NCBI RefSeq assembly: GCF_001426865.1
Contig: NZ_LMFO01000012.1
Location: forward strand, 626,172-690,171
Direction of reading: 5' to 3'
Length of the DNA: 64,000 bases
Origin: Paenibacillus sp. Root52
GTDB taxonomy: Bacteria > Bacillota > Bacilli > Paenibacillales > Paenibacillaceae
A program made the translations under genes and the position numbers. The notes beneath the pieces were generated by a model that had not been told where the DNA came from, ran no database searches, and saw nothing but the letters and a program-made list of their open reading frames with translations. Positions 9,121 to 17,540 of the stretch are shown one piece after another (position 1 is the stretch's first letter; the number at the start of each line of letters is the position of its first letter).

Positions 9121-10615
9121 GTGGACTAAAGAAGTTGTAATTGGATTTGTTCCAGTGCTAATTATCTTTCTTGCTTTTGTGGGTGTAAATATCATCCCAA
9201 TTTTATTTGCTGTATTGTTGGTCGGTGGATTGCTGTTCATGATGCAGATGCGTGGTGGCATTACTGTTGGGGCAAGTCAAGAGCGTAAACGGAAGAAAAA
9301 AGGGCCATCCAAGCTGACGTTTGAAGAAATTGGTGGTCAGGATAGTGCCAAGCAAGAATTACGAGAAGCGCTAGATTTCCTTATTCGGCATGAAGAAATT
9401 CAAAAATTCGGGATTCGCCCGCTGAAAGGTATTTTGCTCACAGGGCCTCCGGGAACAGGTAAAACCTTAATGGCCAAAGCTGCCGCTCACTACACGGATT
9501 CCGTGTTTGTCGCTGCATCAGGTAGTGAGTTTGTGGAAATGTACGTTGGCGTCGGTGCGGGTAGAATTCGTGATTTATTCCGTGATGCAAGAACGCGTGC
9601 AACCAAAGAAAATAAAGAAAATGCCATTATTTTTATCGACGAGATTGATGTCATTGGTGGTAAGCGTGAAGGTGGACAACAACGTGAGTACGACCAAACG
9701 TTGAACCAACTTCTGACTGAAATGGATGGAATCTATTCATCCGAAACACCTCGAATCTTAGTGATTGCTGCAACGAACCGTAAAGAAATGTTAGACAGTG
9801 CATTGACTCGTCCGGGACGTTTTGACCGTCATATTCAGGTGGACATGCCTGATAAGAAGGGTAGAAAGCACATCTTGGAACTGCATGCGGTTAATAAGCC
9901 TATAATGACGGATGTAAGCCTTGAGAAGACGGCTGAAGAGTCTTATGGGTTCTCTGGAGCACAACTTGAAAGTGTGATGAATGAAGCTGCGATTTACGCG
10001 ATGAGAGATGGATTGTCCAGTATCGAACAGCGTCATCTGTCGATGGCAATTGACAAAGTTATGATGGGTGAGAAGACCGATCGTGAGTCCACTGTAGAAG
10101 AAAAGAAACGGGTAGCTATTCACGAATTGGGACATGCCATTATGGCGGAGTTAGTTCGTCCGGGTAGTGTTAGTCAGGTAGCGCTCAGTCCCCGTGGACA
10201 GGCTCTTGGTTATGTACGTCACACTCCACAACAAGAACAGTATTTATATACTAAACGTTTCTTGGAAGAACAGATTATGATTGCCCTTGGTGGTGCGGCT
10301 GCAGAGGAAATGTATTACGGTGGTCGTAGTACGGGGTCGCGCAATGACTTTGAACAAGCGACAAATGTTGTACAGACGATGATGGCTTCTGGTCTGACAT
10401 CGCTCGGTATTGTGAATATGGATATGGTTACTACCGAAGAGTTGATGCGTGAGAATAAAGTCATTTTGCAGGAGCTTATGAACCAAACGAAACGAATGCT
10501 TGAAGAGCAACGGACAATATTCGACAACTCTCTAGATACCTTGATGAGAGAAGAAGTGTTGTCTGGGGAGCAATTTCGTTGTCAATTTCGTGACAGCGCC
10601 CTTTTACCGGCATAA
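9113..10615 (+). CDS. FtsH-like membrane AAA+ zinc protease lacking the extracytoplasmic domain
   Basis: A 500-residue AAA ATPase/peptidase M41 protein. Residues 6-44 are a continuous hydrophobic stretch long enough for two membrane helices with almost no loop, where normal FtsH has an outer domain of about 70 residues. AAA motifs: Walker A GPPGTGKT (about 112), Walker B IIFIDEIDVIGG, and second region of homology TNRKEMLDSALTRPGRFDR. Protease motifs: HELGH (about 337-341) and the third zinc ligand Asp in SRNDFEQAT (about 412). All catalytic residues look intact. It is shorter than housekeeping FtsH (about 640 residues), so it is probably a paralog. It is coupled to the gene at 8593-9120. Alternative names include a YjoB/SpoVK-like AAA protein, but those lack the protease motif. 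Confidence 0.85.
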   Translation: MPKWTKEVVIGFVPVLIIFLAFVGVNIIPILFAVLLVGGLLFMMQMRGGITVGASQERKRKKKGPSKLTFEEIGGQDSAKQELREALDFLIRHEEIQKFGIRPLKGILLTGPPGTGKTLMAKAAAHYTDSVFVAASGSEFVEMYVGVGAGRIRDLFRDARTRATKENKENAIIFIDEIDVIGGKREGGQQREYDQTLNQLLTEMDGIYSSETPRILVIAATNRKEMLDSALTRPGRFDRHIQVDMPDKKGRKHILELHAVNKPIMTDVSLEKTAEESYGFSGAQLESVMNEAAIYAMRDGLSSIEQRHLSMAIDKVMMGEKTDRESTVEEKKRVAIHELGHAIMAELVRPGSVSQVALSPRGQALGYVRHTPQQEQYLYTKRFLEEQIMIALGGAAAEEMYYGGRSTGSRNDFEQATNVVQTMMASGLTSLGIVNMDMVTTEELMRENKVILQELMNQTKRMLEEQRTIFDNSLDTLMREEVLSGEQFRCQFRDSALLPA

Positions 10616-10640
10616 TTTATTTATGTCGGTTATTTTTTTT
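10605..10640 (+). terminator. Intrinsic terminator overlapping the end of the FtsH-like gene
   Basis: ACCGGCATAA (10606-10615) pairs with TTATGTCGGT (10621-10630), then TATTTTTTTT. The stop codon lies in the 5' arm. Confidence 0.85.
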
Positions 10641-10685
10641 TACATTTCAGTCGTGCTAAGATATTATTATATGTTGGGTCGAAAT

Positions 10686-10713
10686 TTGTAATTTTCGGCG
10701 AACAGGGTACAAT
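10686..10713 (+). promoter_or_regulatory. Candidate sigma-A promoter for hbd-ackA
   Basis: TTGTAA at 10686-10691, a 16-base spacer and TACAAT at 10708-10713, about 35 bases before the hbd start. No Rex-like dyad (TTGTGAA...TTCACAA) was seen here. Confidence 0.5.
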
Positions 10714-10748
10714 AGAGAAATAGAGAACCGAAAGGATGGAACAGAACC

Positions 10749-11621
10749 ATGTTTTTTAAAAAAATAGGAGTTGTCGGCGGCGGTACGATGGGGCAAGGTA
10801 TTTCCCAAATGCTCGCAGCCAAAGGACTTGATGTGCTTCTGGTGGAGCATACAACGGAGAAGCTTGATTATGCCTATAATATGATCGAGACCAACTTGGA
10901 TAAACAACTAGAGAAATGGGCAATTACGAAGGCAGAGAAAAAACTGATCCTTTCCCGTATTAACAAAGTTGCTCATTTGGCAGAACTGGGTTCTTGCGAT
11001 ATGGTCATTGAGACGATTACGGAAGACCTGGAAGCTAAAAAAGCAGTGTTTAGCCAACTGGATCAAGTTTGCCCAAGTAATGTTATTCTTGCAAGTAATA
11101 CATCCACGCTGAGTTTGACCGAGCTTGCAAGCTCGACCAAGTACCCAGAGCGTGTTATTGGTATGCACTTTATTCACCCGGTATCCCGGGTTGATCTTGT
11201 TGAAATTATTCGTGGCTTGAAGACGTCTGATTCCACATTTGATGAGACTAGACGTTTTGTTGAAGAAGTGGCTGACAAAAAAGGCGTTATGATTTATGAA
11301 TCCCCAGGATTCGTTACATCACGTTTGATCTGCCTTCTGATCAATGAAGCACTGCATGTATTGCAAGAAGGTGTTGCTTCTGCTGAAGACATCGATGATG
11401 CAATGCGTATCGGATATAACTTCCAGCATGGACCACTTGAGATGGCTGACCGTTTCGGACTTGATTCCGTTGAAGCAGCACTCGAAAGAATGTTCCGTGA
11501 ATTCGGGGAATTGAAATATCGTCCTTCGACTGTCCTGAAGAAAATGGTACGTGCAGGACACTTGGGTGTAAAAACGGGCGAAGGATTCTTCAAGTACGAC
11601 AAGGATGGTGACAGACTGTGA
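10749..11621 (+). CDS. hbd: 3-hydroxybutyryl-CoA dehydrogenase
   Basis: NAD(P)-dependent oxidation or reduction between acetoacetyl-CoA and 3-hydroxybutyryl-CoA, in the cytosol. The 290 residues include the dinucleotide-binding start GVVGGGTMGQGISQMLAAKG, the SNTSTLSLTELA active-site segment, GMHFIHPV with the catalytic His, and the C-terminal helical dimer domain (GPLEMADRFGLD). Length is standard for the single-function enzyme (Hbd/MmgB). No thiolase, crotonase or acyl-CoA dehydrogenase is near. The GTG start of ackA overlaps its stop, so the two are co-translated, an unusual pairing. Physiological direction (butyrate or PHB-type synthesis versus fatty-acid breakdown) cannot be told. Confidence 0.93.
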   Translation: MFFKKIGVVGGGTMGQGISQMLAAKGLDVLLVEHTTEKLDYAYNMIETNLDKQLEKWAITKAEKKLILSRINKVAHLAELGSCDMVIETITEDLEAKKAVFSQLDQVCPSNVILASNTSTLSLTELASSTKYPERVIGMHFIHPVSRVDLVEIIRGLKTSDSTFDETRRFVEEVADKKGVMIYESPGFVTSRLICLLINEALHVLQEGVASAEDIDDAMRIGYNFQHGPLEMADRFGLDSVEAALERMFREFGELKYRPSTVLKKMVRAGHLGVKTGEGFFKYDKDGDRL

Positions 11622-12823
11622 AAGTATTAGTAATCAACGCGGGGAGTTCCTCGCTTAAATATCAATTGTATAATATGACAGACGAATCCGTACTCGCAAA
11701 AGGTCTTGTTGAGCGGATCGGAATGGACTCCTCCATTCTCACTCACAAGCCAGCAGGTCGCGAAGACGTGACTGAAGTTAGCGAAATTCTGGAGCATACG
11801 ACTGCAATTCGTAAAGTTATCGATATGCTGACAGACAAAGAAAACGGAGTATTGGGTTCCGTAGACGAAATTCAAGCTGTGGGACACCGTGTTGTTCATG
11901 GTGGTGAAGCATTTAAAGAATCCGCATTGGTTGATGATGTAGCCAAAGCTGAAATTCGCCGTTTGTTCGACCTCGCACCGCTTCATAATCCTGCAGCGAT
12001 GATGGGTATTCGTGCGGCTGAATTGAATATGCCAGGCGTTCCTCAAGTTATGGTCTTTGATACAGCATTCCATCAAACAATGCCTGAAAAAGCTTATCTG
12101 TATGCAATTCCGCGTGTACTTTACAAAAAATATAAAGTTCGTCGCTACGGAGCGCACGGTACTTCCCATGATTATGTAAGTAAAGCAGCAGCAGAATATC
12201 TGGATCGTCCGCTCCAAGACCTGAAAATTATCACTTGTCACGTGGGTAACGGTGGTAGTGTAACAGCAGTTAAAGGTGGTCTTTCTGTAGATACGTCCAT
12301 GGGTATGACTCCGCTCGAAGGTTTGATGATGGGAACACGTAGTGGTGACCTTGATCCAGCGATTGTACCTTATGTAATGAACAAGGAAGAACTTAGCGTA
12401 AGTGAAGTAAACTCCATGCTGAACAAGCACAGTGGATTGCTCGCGATCTCTGGGATCAGCAGCGACATGCGAGAGATTACTGAAGGTATGGAGAATGGCG
12501 ATGCTAACTCCACACTGGCTTTCGAAATGTACGAATATCGTCTGCGTAAATACATTGGTTCATATGCAGCAGCAATGAACGGTGTAGACGTAATCGTCTT
12601 TACAGCAGGTGTAGGCGAGAACTCTGTTGTTCTACGCCAAAAAGTTTGTGAACAACTGACGTACCTAGGTGTTGAACTAGACGAAGCTTTGAATGCTATC
12701 CGTTCCGGCGAACCACGCCGCATCACAACTAGCAATTCCAAAGTGGATGTTCTTGTTGTGCCAACGAACGAAGAATTGGTGATTGCAAGAGATACACACC
12801 GAATCGTATTGAATTCTCAGTAA
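11618..12823 (+). CDS. ackA: Acetate kinase
   Basis: Interconverts acetate + ATP and acetyl phosphate + ADP, for overflow metabolism and acetyl-phosphate balance. The 401 residues begin with the diagnostic MKVLVINAGSSSLKYQL, followed by VGHRVVHGG, FDTAFHQTMP with the catalytic region, YGAHGTSH and the ATP-binding CHVGNGGS. Starts at GTG 11618, overlapping the hbd stop (GTGA). Ends before a GC-rich hairpin at 12860-12895. No pta is present in the window. Confidence 0.97.
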   Translation: MKVLVINAGSSSLKYQLYNMTDESVLAKGLVERIGMDSSILTHKPAGREDVTEVSEILEHTTAIRKVIDMLTDKENGVLGSVDEIQAVGHRVVHGGEAFKESALVDDVAKAEIRRLFDLAPLHNPAAMMGIRAAELNMPGVPQVMVFDTAFHQTMPEKAYLYAIPRVLYKKYKVRRYGAHGTSHDYVSKAAAEYLDRPLQDLKIITCHVGNGGSVTAVKGGLSVDTSMGMTPLEGLMMGTRSGDLDPAIVPYVMNKEELSVSEVNSMLNKHSGLLAISGISSDMREITEGMENGDANSTLAFEMYEYRLRKYIGSYAAAMNGVDVIVFTAGVGENSVVLRQKVCEQLTYLGVELDEALNAIRSGEPRRITTSNSKVDVLVVPTNEELVIARDTHRIVLNSQ

Positions 12824-12859
12824 TCTAATTGTAAAGTGAATATAGCATGACAAGGAAGT

Positions 12860-12895
12860 GCAGGGGACAGGCATAAGCCTGCCCGCTGCATTTTC
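12860..12895 (+). terminator. Probable terminator after ackA
   Basis: TGCAGGGGACAGGC, loop ATAA, GCCTGCCCGCTGCA forms a long GC-rich stem followed by only four T. It lies just ahead of the asnS ribosome binding site. Confidence 0.55.
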
Positions 12896-12924
12896 AAATT
12901 CAGCACTAAGGGAGAGATATGGGC

Positions 12925-14220
12925 ATGAGCACGGAGTGTGTAATTCGTAACGTGAATGAACATGTAGGCGAGACCGTAAAGATCGGCGCCTGGATTAACA
13001 ACAAACGTTCCAGCGGCAAAATTCAATTTTTGCAACTGCGTGATGGAACCGGATATATTCAAGGGGTCGTTGTAAAGAGTGAAGTGAGCGAAGAGATCTG
13101 GAATGCAGCAAAAAGTCTTACCCAAGAGAGCTCGCTATATGTTACAGGTATTATTCGTGAAGAGCCGAGAAGCAATTCCGGCTACGAAATGACGGTTACC
13201 GATGTCGAAATTATTCATCTCACGGAGAACTATCCAATTACGCCTAAAGAGCACGGTGTTGACTTCTTGATGGATCATCGTCATCTGTGGCTGCGTTCGA
13301 CTAAACAACGTGCGGTTATGGTGATTCGTGCAGAGATCATCCGCGCTGTTCAGCAGTTTTTTGATGGTAACGGATTCACACAGGTTGATCCACCAATTCT
13401 GACACCATCTTCTGCAGAGGGGACTACGAATTTGTTCCACATTAAGTATTTTGATGAAGATGCATATCTGACACAAAGTGGACAGTTGTACATGGAAGCA
13501 GCAGCGATGGCACTTGGCAAAGTGTATTCCTTTGGACCTACGTTCCGCGCAGAGAAATCCAAAACGCGTCGTCACTTGATTGAGTTCTGGATGATTGAGC
13601 CGGAAATGGCGTTTGTAGATCATGAAGAGAGCTTGCGAGTACAAGAGAAGTTCATTGCGCATGTTGTACAATCCGTGGTGAAGAACTGCCGTGCAGAGCT
13701 AGAATCAATTGGACGTGATGTCAGCAAACTTGAAGGTATTGTTGCACCATTCCCACGCATCACATATGATGAGGCGATTGAGTTCCTAAATGGACAAGGC
13801 TTCGATATCCCTTGGGGAGAGGACTTCGGTGCACCACACGAAACAGCGATTGCTGAGAAGTATGATACACCGGTATTCATCACTCACTATCCAGCAGGCA
13901 TCAAAGCATTCTACATGAAGCCTGACCCGAATCGACCTGAAGTTGTCCTCTGTGCAGATATGATTGCACCAGAAGGTTATGGAGAGATCATCGGAGGTTC
14001 GCAACGGATTGATGATCCAGAACTGATGAAACAACGCTTTGATGAGCACCAGCTTTCGGATGAAGCATATCAATGGTACTTGGATTTGCGTAAATACGGA
14101 TCGGTACCTCACTCTGGTTTCGGTCTGGGATTGGAGCGGACGGTAGCTTGGATCTGTGGATTGGATCATGTACGTGAAACAATTGCATTCCCTCGTATGC
14201 TCTATCGTTTGTATCCTTAA
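12925..14220 (+). CDS. asnS: Asparaginyl-tRNA synthetase
   Basis: Class IIb synthetase that charges tRNA-Asn. An N-terminal OB-fold anticodon domain ([20 protein letters not shown]) is followed by the catalytic core: [18 protein letters not shown] around motif 2 and [12 protein letters not shown] for motif 3. About 431 residues, the usual length. I choose ATG 12925 because AAGGGAG at 12908-12914 sits 10 bases before it and only 4 before the in-frame ATG 12919. The stop overlaps the dnaD ATG (TAATG), so dnaD is coupled, as in B. subtilis where asnS, dnaD and nth adjoin. Here nth is missing from this place and occurs at 40.9 kb. Confidence 0.97.
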   Translation: MSTECVIRNVNEHVGETVKIGAWINNKRSSGKIQFLQLRDGTGYIQGVVVKSEVSEEIWNAAKSLTQESSLYVTGIIREEPRSNSGYEMTVTDVEIIHLTENYPITPKEHGVDFLMDHRHLWLRSTKQRAVMVIRAEIIRAVQQFFDGNGFTQVDPPILTPSSAEGTTNLFHIKYFDEDAYLTQSGQLYMEAAAMALGKVYSFGPTFRAEKSKTRRHLIEFWMIEPEMAFVDHEESLRVQEKFIAHVVQSVVKNCRAELESIGRDVSKLEGIVAPFPRITYDEAIEFLNGQGFDIPWGEDFGAPHETAIAEKYDTPVFITHYPAGIKAFYMKPDPNRPEVVLCADMIAPEGYGEIIGGSQRIDDPELMKQRFDEHQLSDEAYQWYLDLRKYGSVPHSGFGLGLERTVAWICGLDHVRETIAFPRMLYRLYP

Positions 14221-14939
14221 TGCTTAACCGTGATTCTATGGAAAATACCGGCTCCAAAGCCTGGATCAATGGAGCAGCTTATGGGATGACATCGGGAACA
14301 GCGCAGCTTCCTTATGCGTTATTACGCTATTATCATCAGTTAGGTCTTTCCGATGCAGAGGTGCTCTTGCTCATTCAACTTTTGGGCTTTCAACAGGCAG
14401 AATTCAATGAGTTTCCTACCTTGGAAGAGCTCGCTGGTCGTATGGGACTAGCCCCTGAAGGCATTGCGAGAATGCTGCAACGCTTGATGAAGGATGGATA
14501 TGTTGCCATTGATGAGCACCGGGATGAGGAACGAGATATTCAGTACGAACGTTATGACCTGCATGGGCTGTTTGCACGATTAGCGACTTGTGTGGCTGAG
14601 GATGTTGCCGCTCTACAGAAACAACAGCTGGAACATAACGCACGTTCGAATTCGAACAGTGTTCAAATAGAAGAGGAAGAGCGTAATATGTTTTCCATCT
14701 TCGAAAAAGAATTCGGACGTCCGCTTTCACCCATGGAATGTGAAACGATCTCCAGTTGGTTGGATCAGGATCGGTATCAAGAAGAATTAATTCTGATGGC
14801 GCTGAAAGAGGCTGTGTTTGCAGGCAAGGTACATTTCCGATACATTGATCGAATCTTACTTGAATGGAGCCGTAATCGCGTGAAGACGGTTCAAGACGCC
14901 AAAGCGTATACGCAACGTTTTCGCAGTGGTGGTCGTTAA
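14220..14939 (+). CDS. dnaD: Replication initiation/restart protein DnaD
   Basis: DnaD helps load the replicative helicase at oriC and at restart sites together with DnaA, DnaB and DnaI. The 239 residues show an N-terminal winged helix domain (LGLSDAEVLLLIQLLGFQ, then LEELAGRMGL) and a C-terminal DnaD/DnaB2 domain from about residue 155 (MFSIFEKEFGRPLSPMECE, YIDRILLEWSRN). The start ATG overlaps the asnS stop; the next in-frame ATG is at 14238. A terminator follows at 14974-15008. Confidence 0.95.
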   Translation: MLNRDSMENTGSKAWINGAAYGMTSGTAQLPYALLRYYHQLGLSDAEVLLLIQLLGFQQAEFNEFPTLEELAGRMGLAPEGIARMLQRLMKDGYVAIDEHRDEERDIQYERYDLHGLFARLATCVAEDVAALQKQQLEHNARSNSNSVQIEEEERNMFSIFEKEFGRPLSPMECETISSWLDQDRYQEELILMALKEAVFAGKVHFRYIDRILLEWSRNRVKTVQDAKAYTQRFRSGGR

Positions 14940-14973
14940 TTCAACGTATAGAAGTATCTCTATTCAGACAATC

Positions 14974-15008
14974 AGACAGGCCAGATGTTATTCTGTGCCT
15001 GTCTTTTT
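14974..15008 (+). terminator. Intrinsic terminator after dnaD
   Basis: AGACAGGC pairs with GCCTGTCT around a loop of about 15 bases, followed by TTTTTAT. Confidence 0.85.
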
Positions 15009-15139
15009 ATTGTGATATGATTCAGGATGAAAATTCCGCTTTTCAGGCGAAAGGCAACCATGTTATTAAAAAAATGAAATAATATGCAGGGGCAGAGTGA
15101 AGCTTTGTCGTCTAATGTAATGGAGAGGAGGGGAGAGTT

Positions 15140-15691
15140 ATTGATGAAGCGCGCATAATTGAACGAATCCGTGAAGGAGACACATCTCAGGTTCGCTTAT
15201 TGATCGATAAGTATAGCCAGCATGTATACCATGTGGCTTACTCGGTACTAAGAAACGATCAAGAAGCTCAGGATGCAGCTCAGGAAGCGTTCATACAGAT
15301 GTACAAATCTCTCCCTGATTACCGATCCGAAGGCTTCAAAACATGGCTTACCCGCATTGCGTTTCACAAAGCAATTGATGCCAAGCGTAAGCTCGGTAGA
15401 CGAAGCAATGAAGATCTAGGTGGAGAAGAGAGAATCCATCACTTACCTGGACGAGAAGAAGATGTCCTTACAAGGCTTATTCGAGAAGAACGTAAGGAAG
15501 CTCTACGAGCTCGAATTAGCCAATTGCCTGCTCAGCATCGTGATATCATCACGGCATATTATTTAAAAGAGAAAAATTATGAGCAAATTGCCCACGATGC
15601 CCAAGTGGCTGTGAAAACAGTAGAGTCCCGATTATATCGTGCGCGGCAGTGGATACGAAATCATTGGAAGGAGGATGAGTGGCGTGAATAA
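15140..15691 (+). CDS. ECF-type RNA polymerase sigma factor, apparent ATT start
   Basis: A 183-residue sigma-70 family member with region 2 (IERIREGDTSQVRLLIDKY, DAAQEAFIQMYKSLPDYR) and region 4 (LPAQHRDIITAYYLKEKNYE, then a helix-turn-helix and VESRLYRARQ). The frame is open from 15116, but no ATG, GTG or TTG occurs in it before 15200. A TTG start at 15200 would remove about 20 residues of region 2.1 and has no ribosome binding site. ATT 15140 gives a normal N-terminus and sits 6 bases behind a GAGGAGGGG sequence, so I take ATT as the start. Overlaps the putative anti-sigma gene by 8 bases. The stimulus is unknown; the membrane proteins downstream suggest envelope stress. Confidence 0.85.
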   Translation: MDEARIIERIREGDTSQVRLLIDKYSQHVYHVAYSVLRNDQEAQDAAQEAFIQMYKSLPDYRSEGFKTWLTRIAFHKAIDAKRKLGRRSNEDLGGEERIHHLPGREEDVLTRLIREERKEALRARISQLPAQHRDIITAYYLKEKNYEQIAHDAQVAVKTVESRLYRARQWIRNHWKEDEWRE

Positions 15692-16130
15692 ATCAGGTGT
15701 GTATACCGTTCAGGAATGGTCCGAATATATAGTAGGGCGAATCCCCCCCAATCAGTCACTGTATATGGAACAAGCACTTATAGACAATCCAGACGAAATG
15801 CACAATTATCTAGAAGCTCTCGATGTTCATGGAGAATTGCCTTCCTTGAGTGATCCAACGGGATTTGCCGACTCGATCATGCATCAGATTAATCAAATGC
15901 AACCGTCCAATGTCCGGCCTCTACCACGTTCGCATCGTTACCGCTGGCTTGAACATAAAGTATTTCATTACGCTGTGGCAGCCTGCCTGACGCTGATTTT
16001 CCTATCATCGGGGTTGTTTGACAAGGTAGCTCCTTATCATCTTCAAGATGGTGAGCATGGCGGATCATTTACGGAGAAATGGACGGAGGCAGCCACATCA
16101 TGGCTGGATAACTTCAAACCGAAACCATAA
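15684..16130 (+). CDS. Putative anti-sigma factor, single-pass membrane protein
   Basis: A 148-residue protein encoded straight after, and overlapping, the sigma gene. The N-terminal part (YTVQEWSEYIVGRIPPNQSL) resembles the sigma-binding cytosolic domain of anti-sigma factors, but there is no HxxxCxxC zinc motif. One membrane segment lies near residues 94-110 (YAVAACLTLIFLSSGLF), with a short outside tail of about 40 residues. The GTG at 15684 is chosen because AAGGAGG at 15668-15674 is 9 bases before it; an ATG at 15675 touches the ribosome binding site. Function is inferred from position and topology. Confidence 0.7.
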   Translation: MNKSGVYTVQEWSEYIVGRIPPNQSLYMEQALIDNPDEMHNYLEALDVHGELPSLSDPTGFADSIMHQINQMQPSNVRPLPRSHRYRWLEHKVFHYAVAACLTLIFLSSGLFDKVAPYHLQDGEHGGSFTEKWTEAATSWLDNFKPKP

Positions 16131-16167
16131 ATTAGTTCGTATTGCCTGAAAAGAAAGGATGACGTTT

Positions 16168-17433
16168 GTGCAATCAGATCGTAATAAATTACTCGCATTT
16201 CTACTAAATATGATTCCTGGGCTTGGATTCTTATATTGGAGAAGACCTATTCGGGCTGTAGTCTACCCGCTTCTCTTTTTTGGAACACTTGTCGGTTTCT
16301 TCATGTTGGGTATTGTATTGTCGGAACATGATTTGGTGATCTTTGGTGCTGTGGCATCCGTATTCTTCTGGGGGATCAGCATGCTTGATATGATTATCGT
16401 GCTGTTGAGTTCGACAAGCTATCGAGAAGAACAATATAAAGGATATAGGGCACCTTACGGCCGAGTGAGTGACTCTTATCATGACCGAAGGGTAGATTCG
16501 CTTGAGCCGAACGAAAGCCATGCAGATCACGTCTATGAAGGATATGATCGTCCTGAAGGGGCATATGGTAATCCGATGTATCGCAAAGGTACTGAAGGTG
16601 AACGATTCTTCACGATACTCCTTTCATTTATACCTGGACTTGGACATCTTCATATGGGGCTGTTGCATCGAGGACTATCGTTCTTAATTGCTTTCTTTGG
16701 ATCCTTTGCAATGATGGTTTTTGTAGCATCTATTACGAATGAAGAGAACTTCTTAATGTTCCTGCTGATTCTACCTGTCATTTGGGTGTACTGTATGTTT
16801 GATGCGGTACAGCATATTCATCGCAAGCAGGCAGGTGAGGTAATAGAAGACCGCACGCTGTTTGAAGAGTTGGAAATGGGAAAAGTGAATGGGCGACGTA
16901 GCAGAATGCTAGCAACGCTGTTGTCGGCATTCCCAGGCGCGGGGCATCTCTACTTAGGTTTACAAAAAAGAGGTATGCAGCTCATGTTTTTGTTCCTGGG
17001 CAGTATATACATTCTAGATTTGCTTCGTTTATCCGTATTTTTGTTTATGATTCCACTCATCTGGTTCTATAGCTTCTTTGACGGTCTTCAATGCTCAAGC
17101 CGGTATGGACGGGAACCGTTAGAGGATCATCCCATCTTCAAGGATTGGGCGCGCCATCAACGACTGATTGGGTTCGGCATTGCAGCACTGGGCTTGTACT
17201 ACTTAGCAATTCGTCTTATTATTCCGCAACTCAGTGAGATGTTCCCCAACGTATTCTTGACGTACGAGATTCGATCCTACCTGAATACAATGATCGTCTC
17301 GCTACTACTTATCGTTGGAGGATTGAAGCTGCTCTTTGGGAAGCAACGTCCGATCAAGAGTGGAAGCGGCAAAAATCCCGACGATGAACTCGACAGTCTC
17401 TTCTTGTTCAAAGATCGTGAAGATCGATCCTAA
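16168..17433 (+). CDS. Multi-pass membrane protein with three internal repeats
   Basis: About 421 residues with three copies of a unit made of a Pro-Gly bend and two membrane helices: LLAFLLNMIPGLGFLYWRR (start), FFTILLSFIPGLGHLHMGLL (middle) and MLATLLSAFPGAGHLYLGLQ (late), each followed by a second hydrophobic helix. A fourth helical pair ends the protein. This PGxGxLY pattern occurs in small TM2/DUF-type membrane proteins of Firmicutes; no enzymatic motif is visible. The start GTG 16168 has AAGAAAGG at 16151-16158; ATG 16159 abuts the ribosome binding site. Last gene of the sigma operon, so a likely target or partner of that system. Function unknown. Confidence 0.75.
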   Translation: MQSDRNKLLAFLLNMIPGLGFLYWRRPIRAVVYPLLFFGTLVGFFMLGIVLSEHDLVIFGAVASVFFWGISMLDMIIVLLSSTSYREEQYKGYRAPYGRVSDSYHDRRVDSLEPNESHADHVYEGYDRPEGAYGNPMYRKGTEGERFFTILLSFIPGLGHLHMGLLHRGLSFLIAFFGSFAMMVFVASITNEENFLMFLLILPVIWVYCMFDAVQHIHRKQAGEVIEDRTLFEELEMGKVNGRRSRMLATLLSAFPGAGHLYLGLQKRGMQLMFLFLGSIYILDLLRLSVFLFMIPLIWFYSFFDGLQCSSRYGREPLEDHPIFKDWARHQRLIGFGIAALGLYYLAIRLIIPQLSEMFPNVFLTYEIRSYLNTMIVSLLLIVGGLKLLFGKQRPIKSGSGKNPDDELDSLFLFKDREDRS

Positions 17434-17436
17434 ATC

Positions 17437-17478
17437 AAAAAACACGCCATAGTTCCTCATTGGAACATCGGCGTGTTT
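17437..17478. terminator. Bidirectional terminator between the sigma operon and mtnB
   Basis: AAAACACGCC pairs with GGCGTGTTTT, with an inner GTTCC/GGAAC stem. A-runs and T-runs on both sides suit both converging operons. Confidence 0.88.
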
Positions 17479-17540
17479 TATGTTTTTTGAAGCGAAGCGT
17501 TCGTCTGAAAGCTTTCTCCAAGAAAGCTACATCATATTAA

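Noticed and set aside
10616..10748. Rex operator before hbd-ackA
   Set aside because: No TTGTGAA-type dyad found, although rex is nearby and the genes would be plausible targets.
11627..12430. 267-codon antisense frame inside ackA
   Set aside because: It mirrors a highly conserved gene, has no ribosome binding site, and reads as Cys/His/Thr-rich noise.
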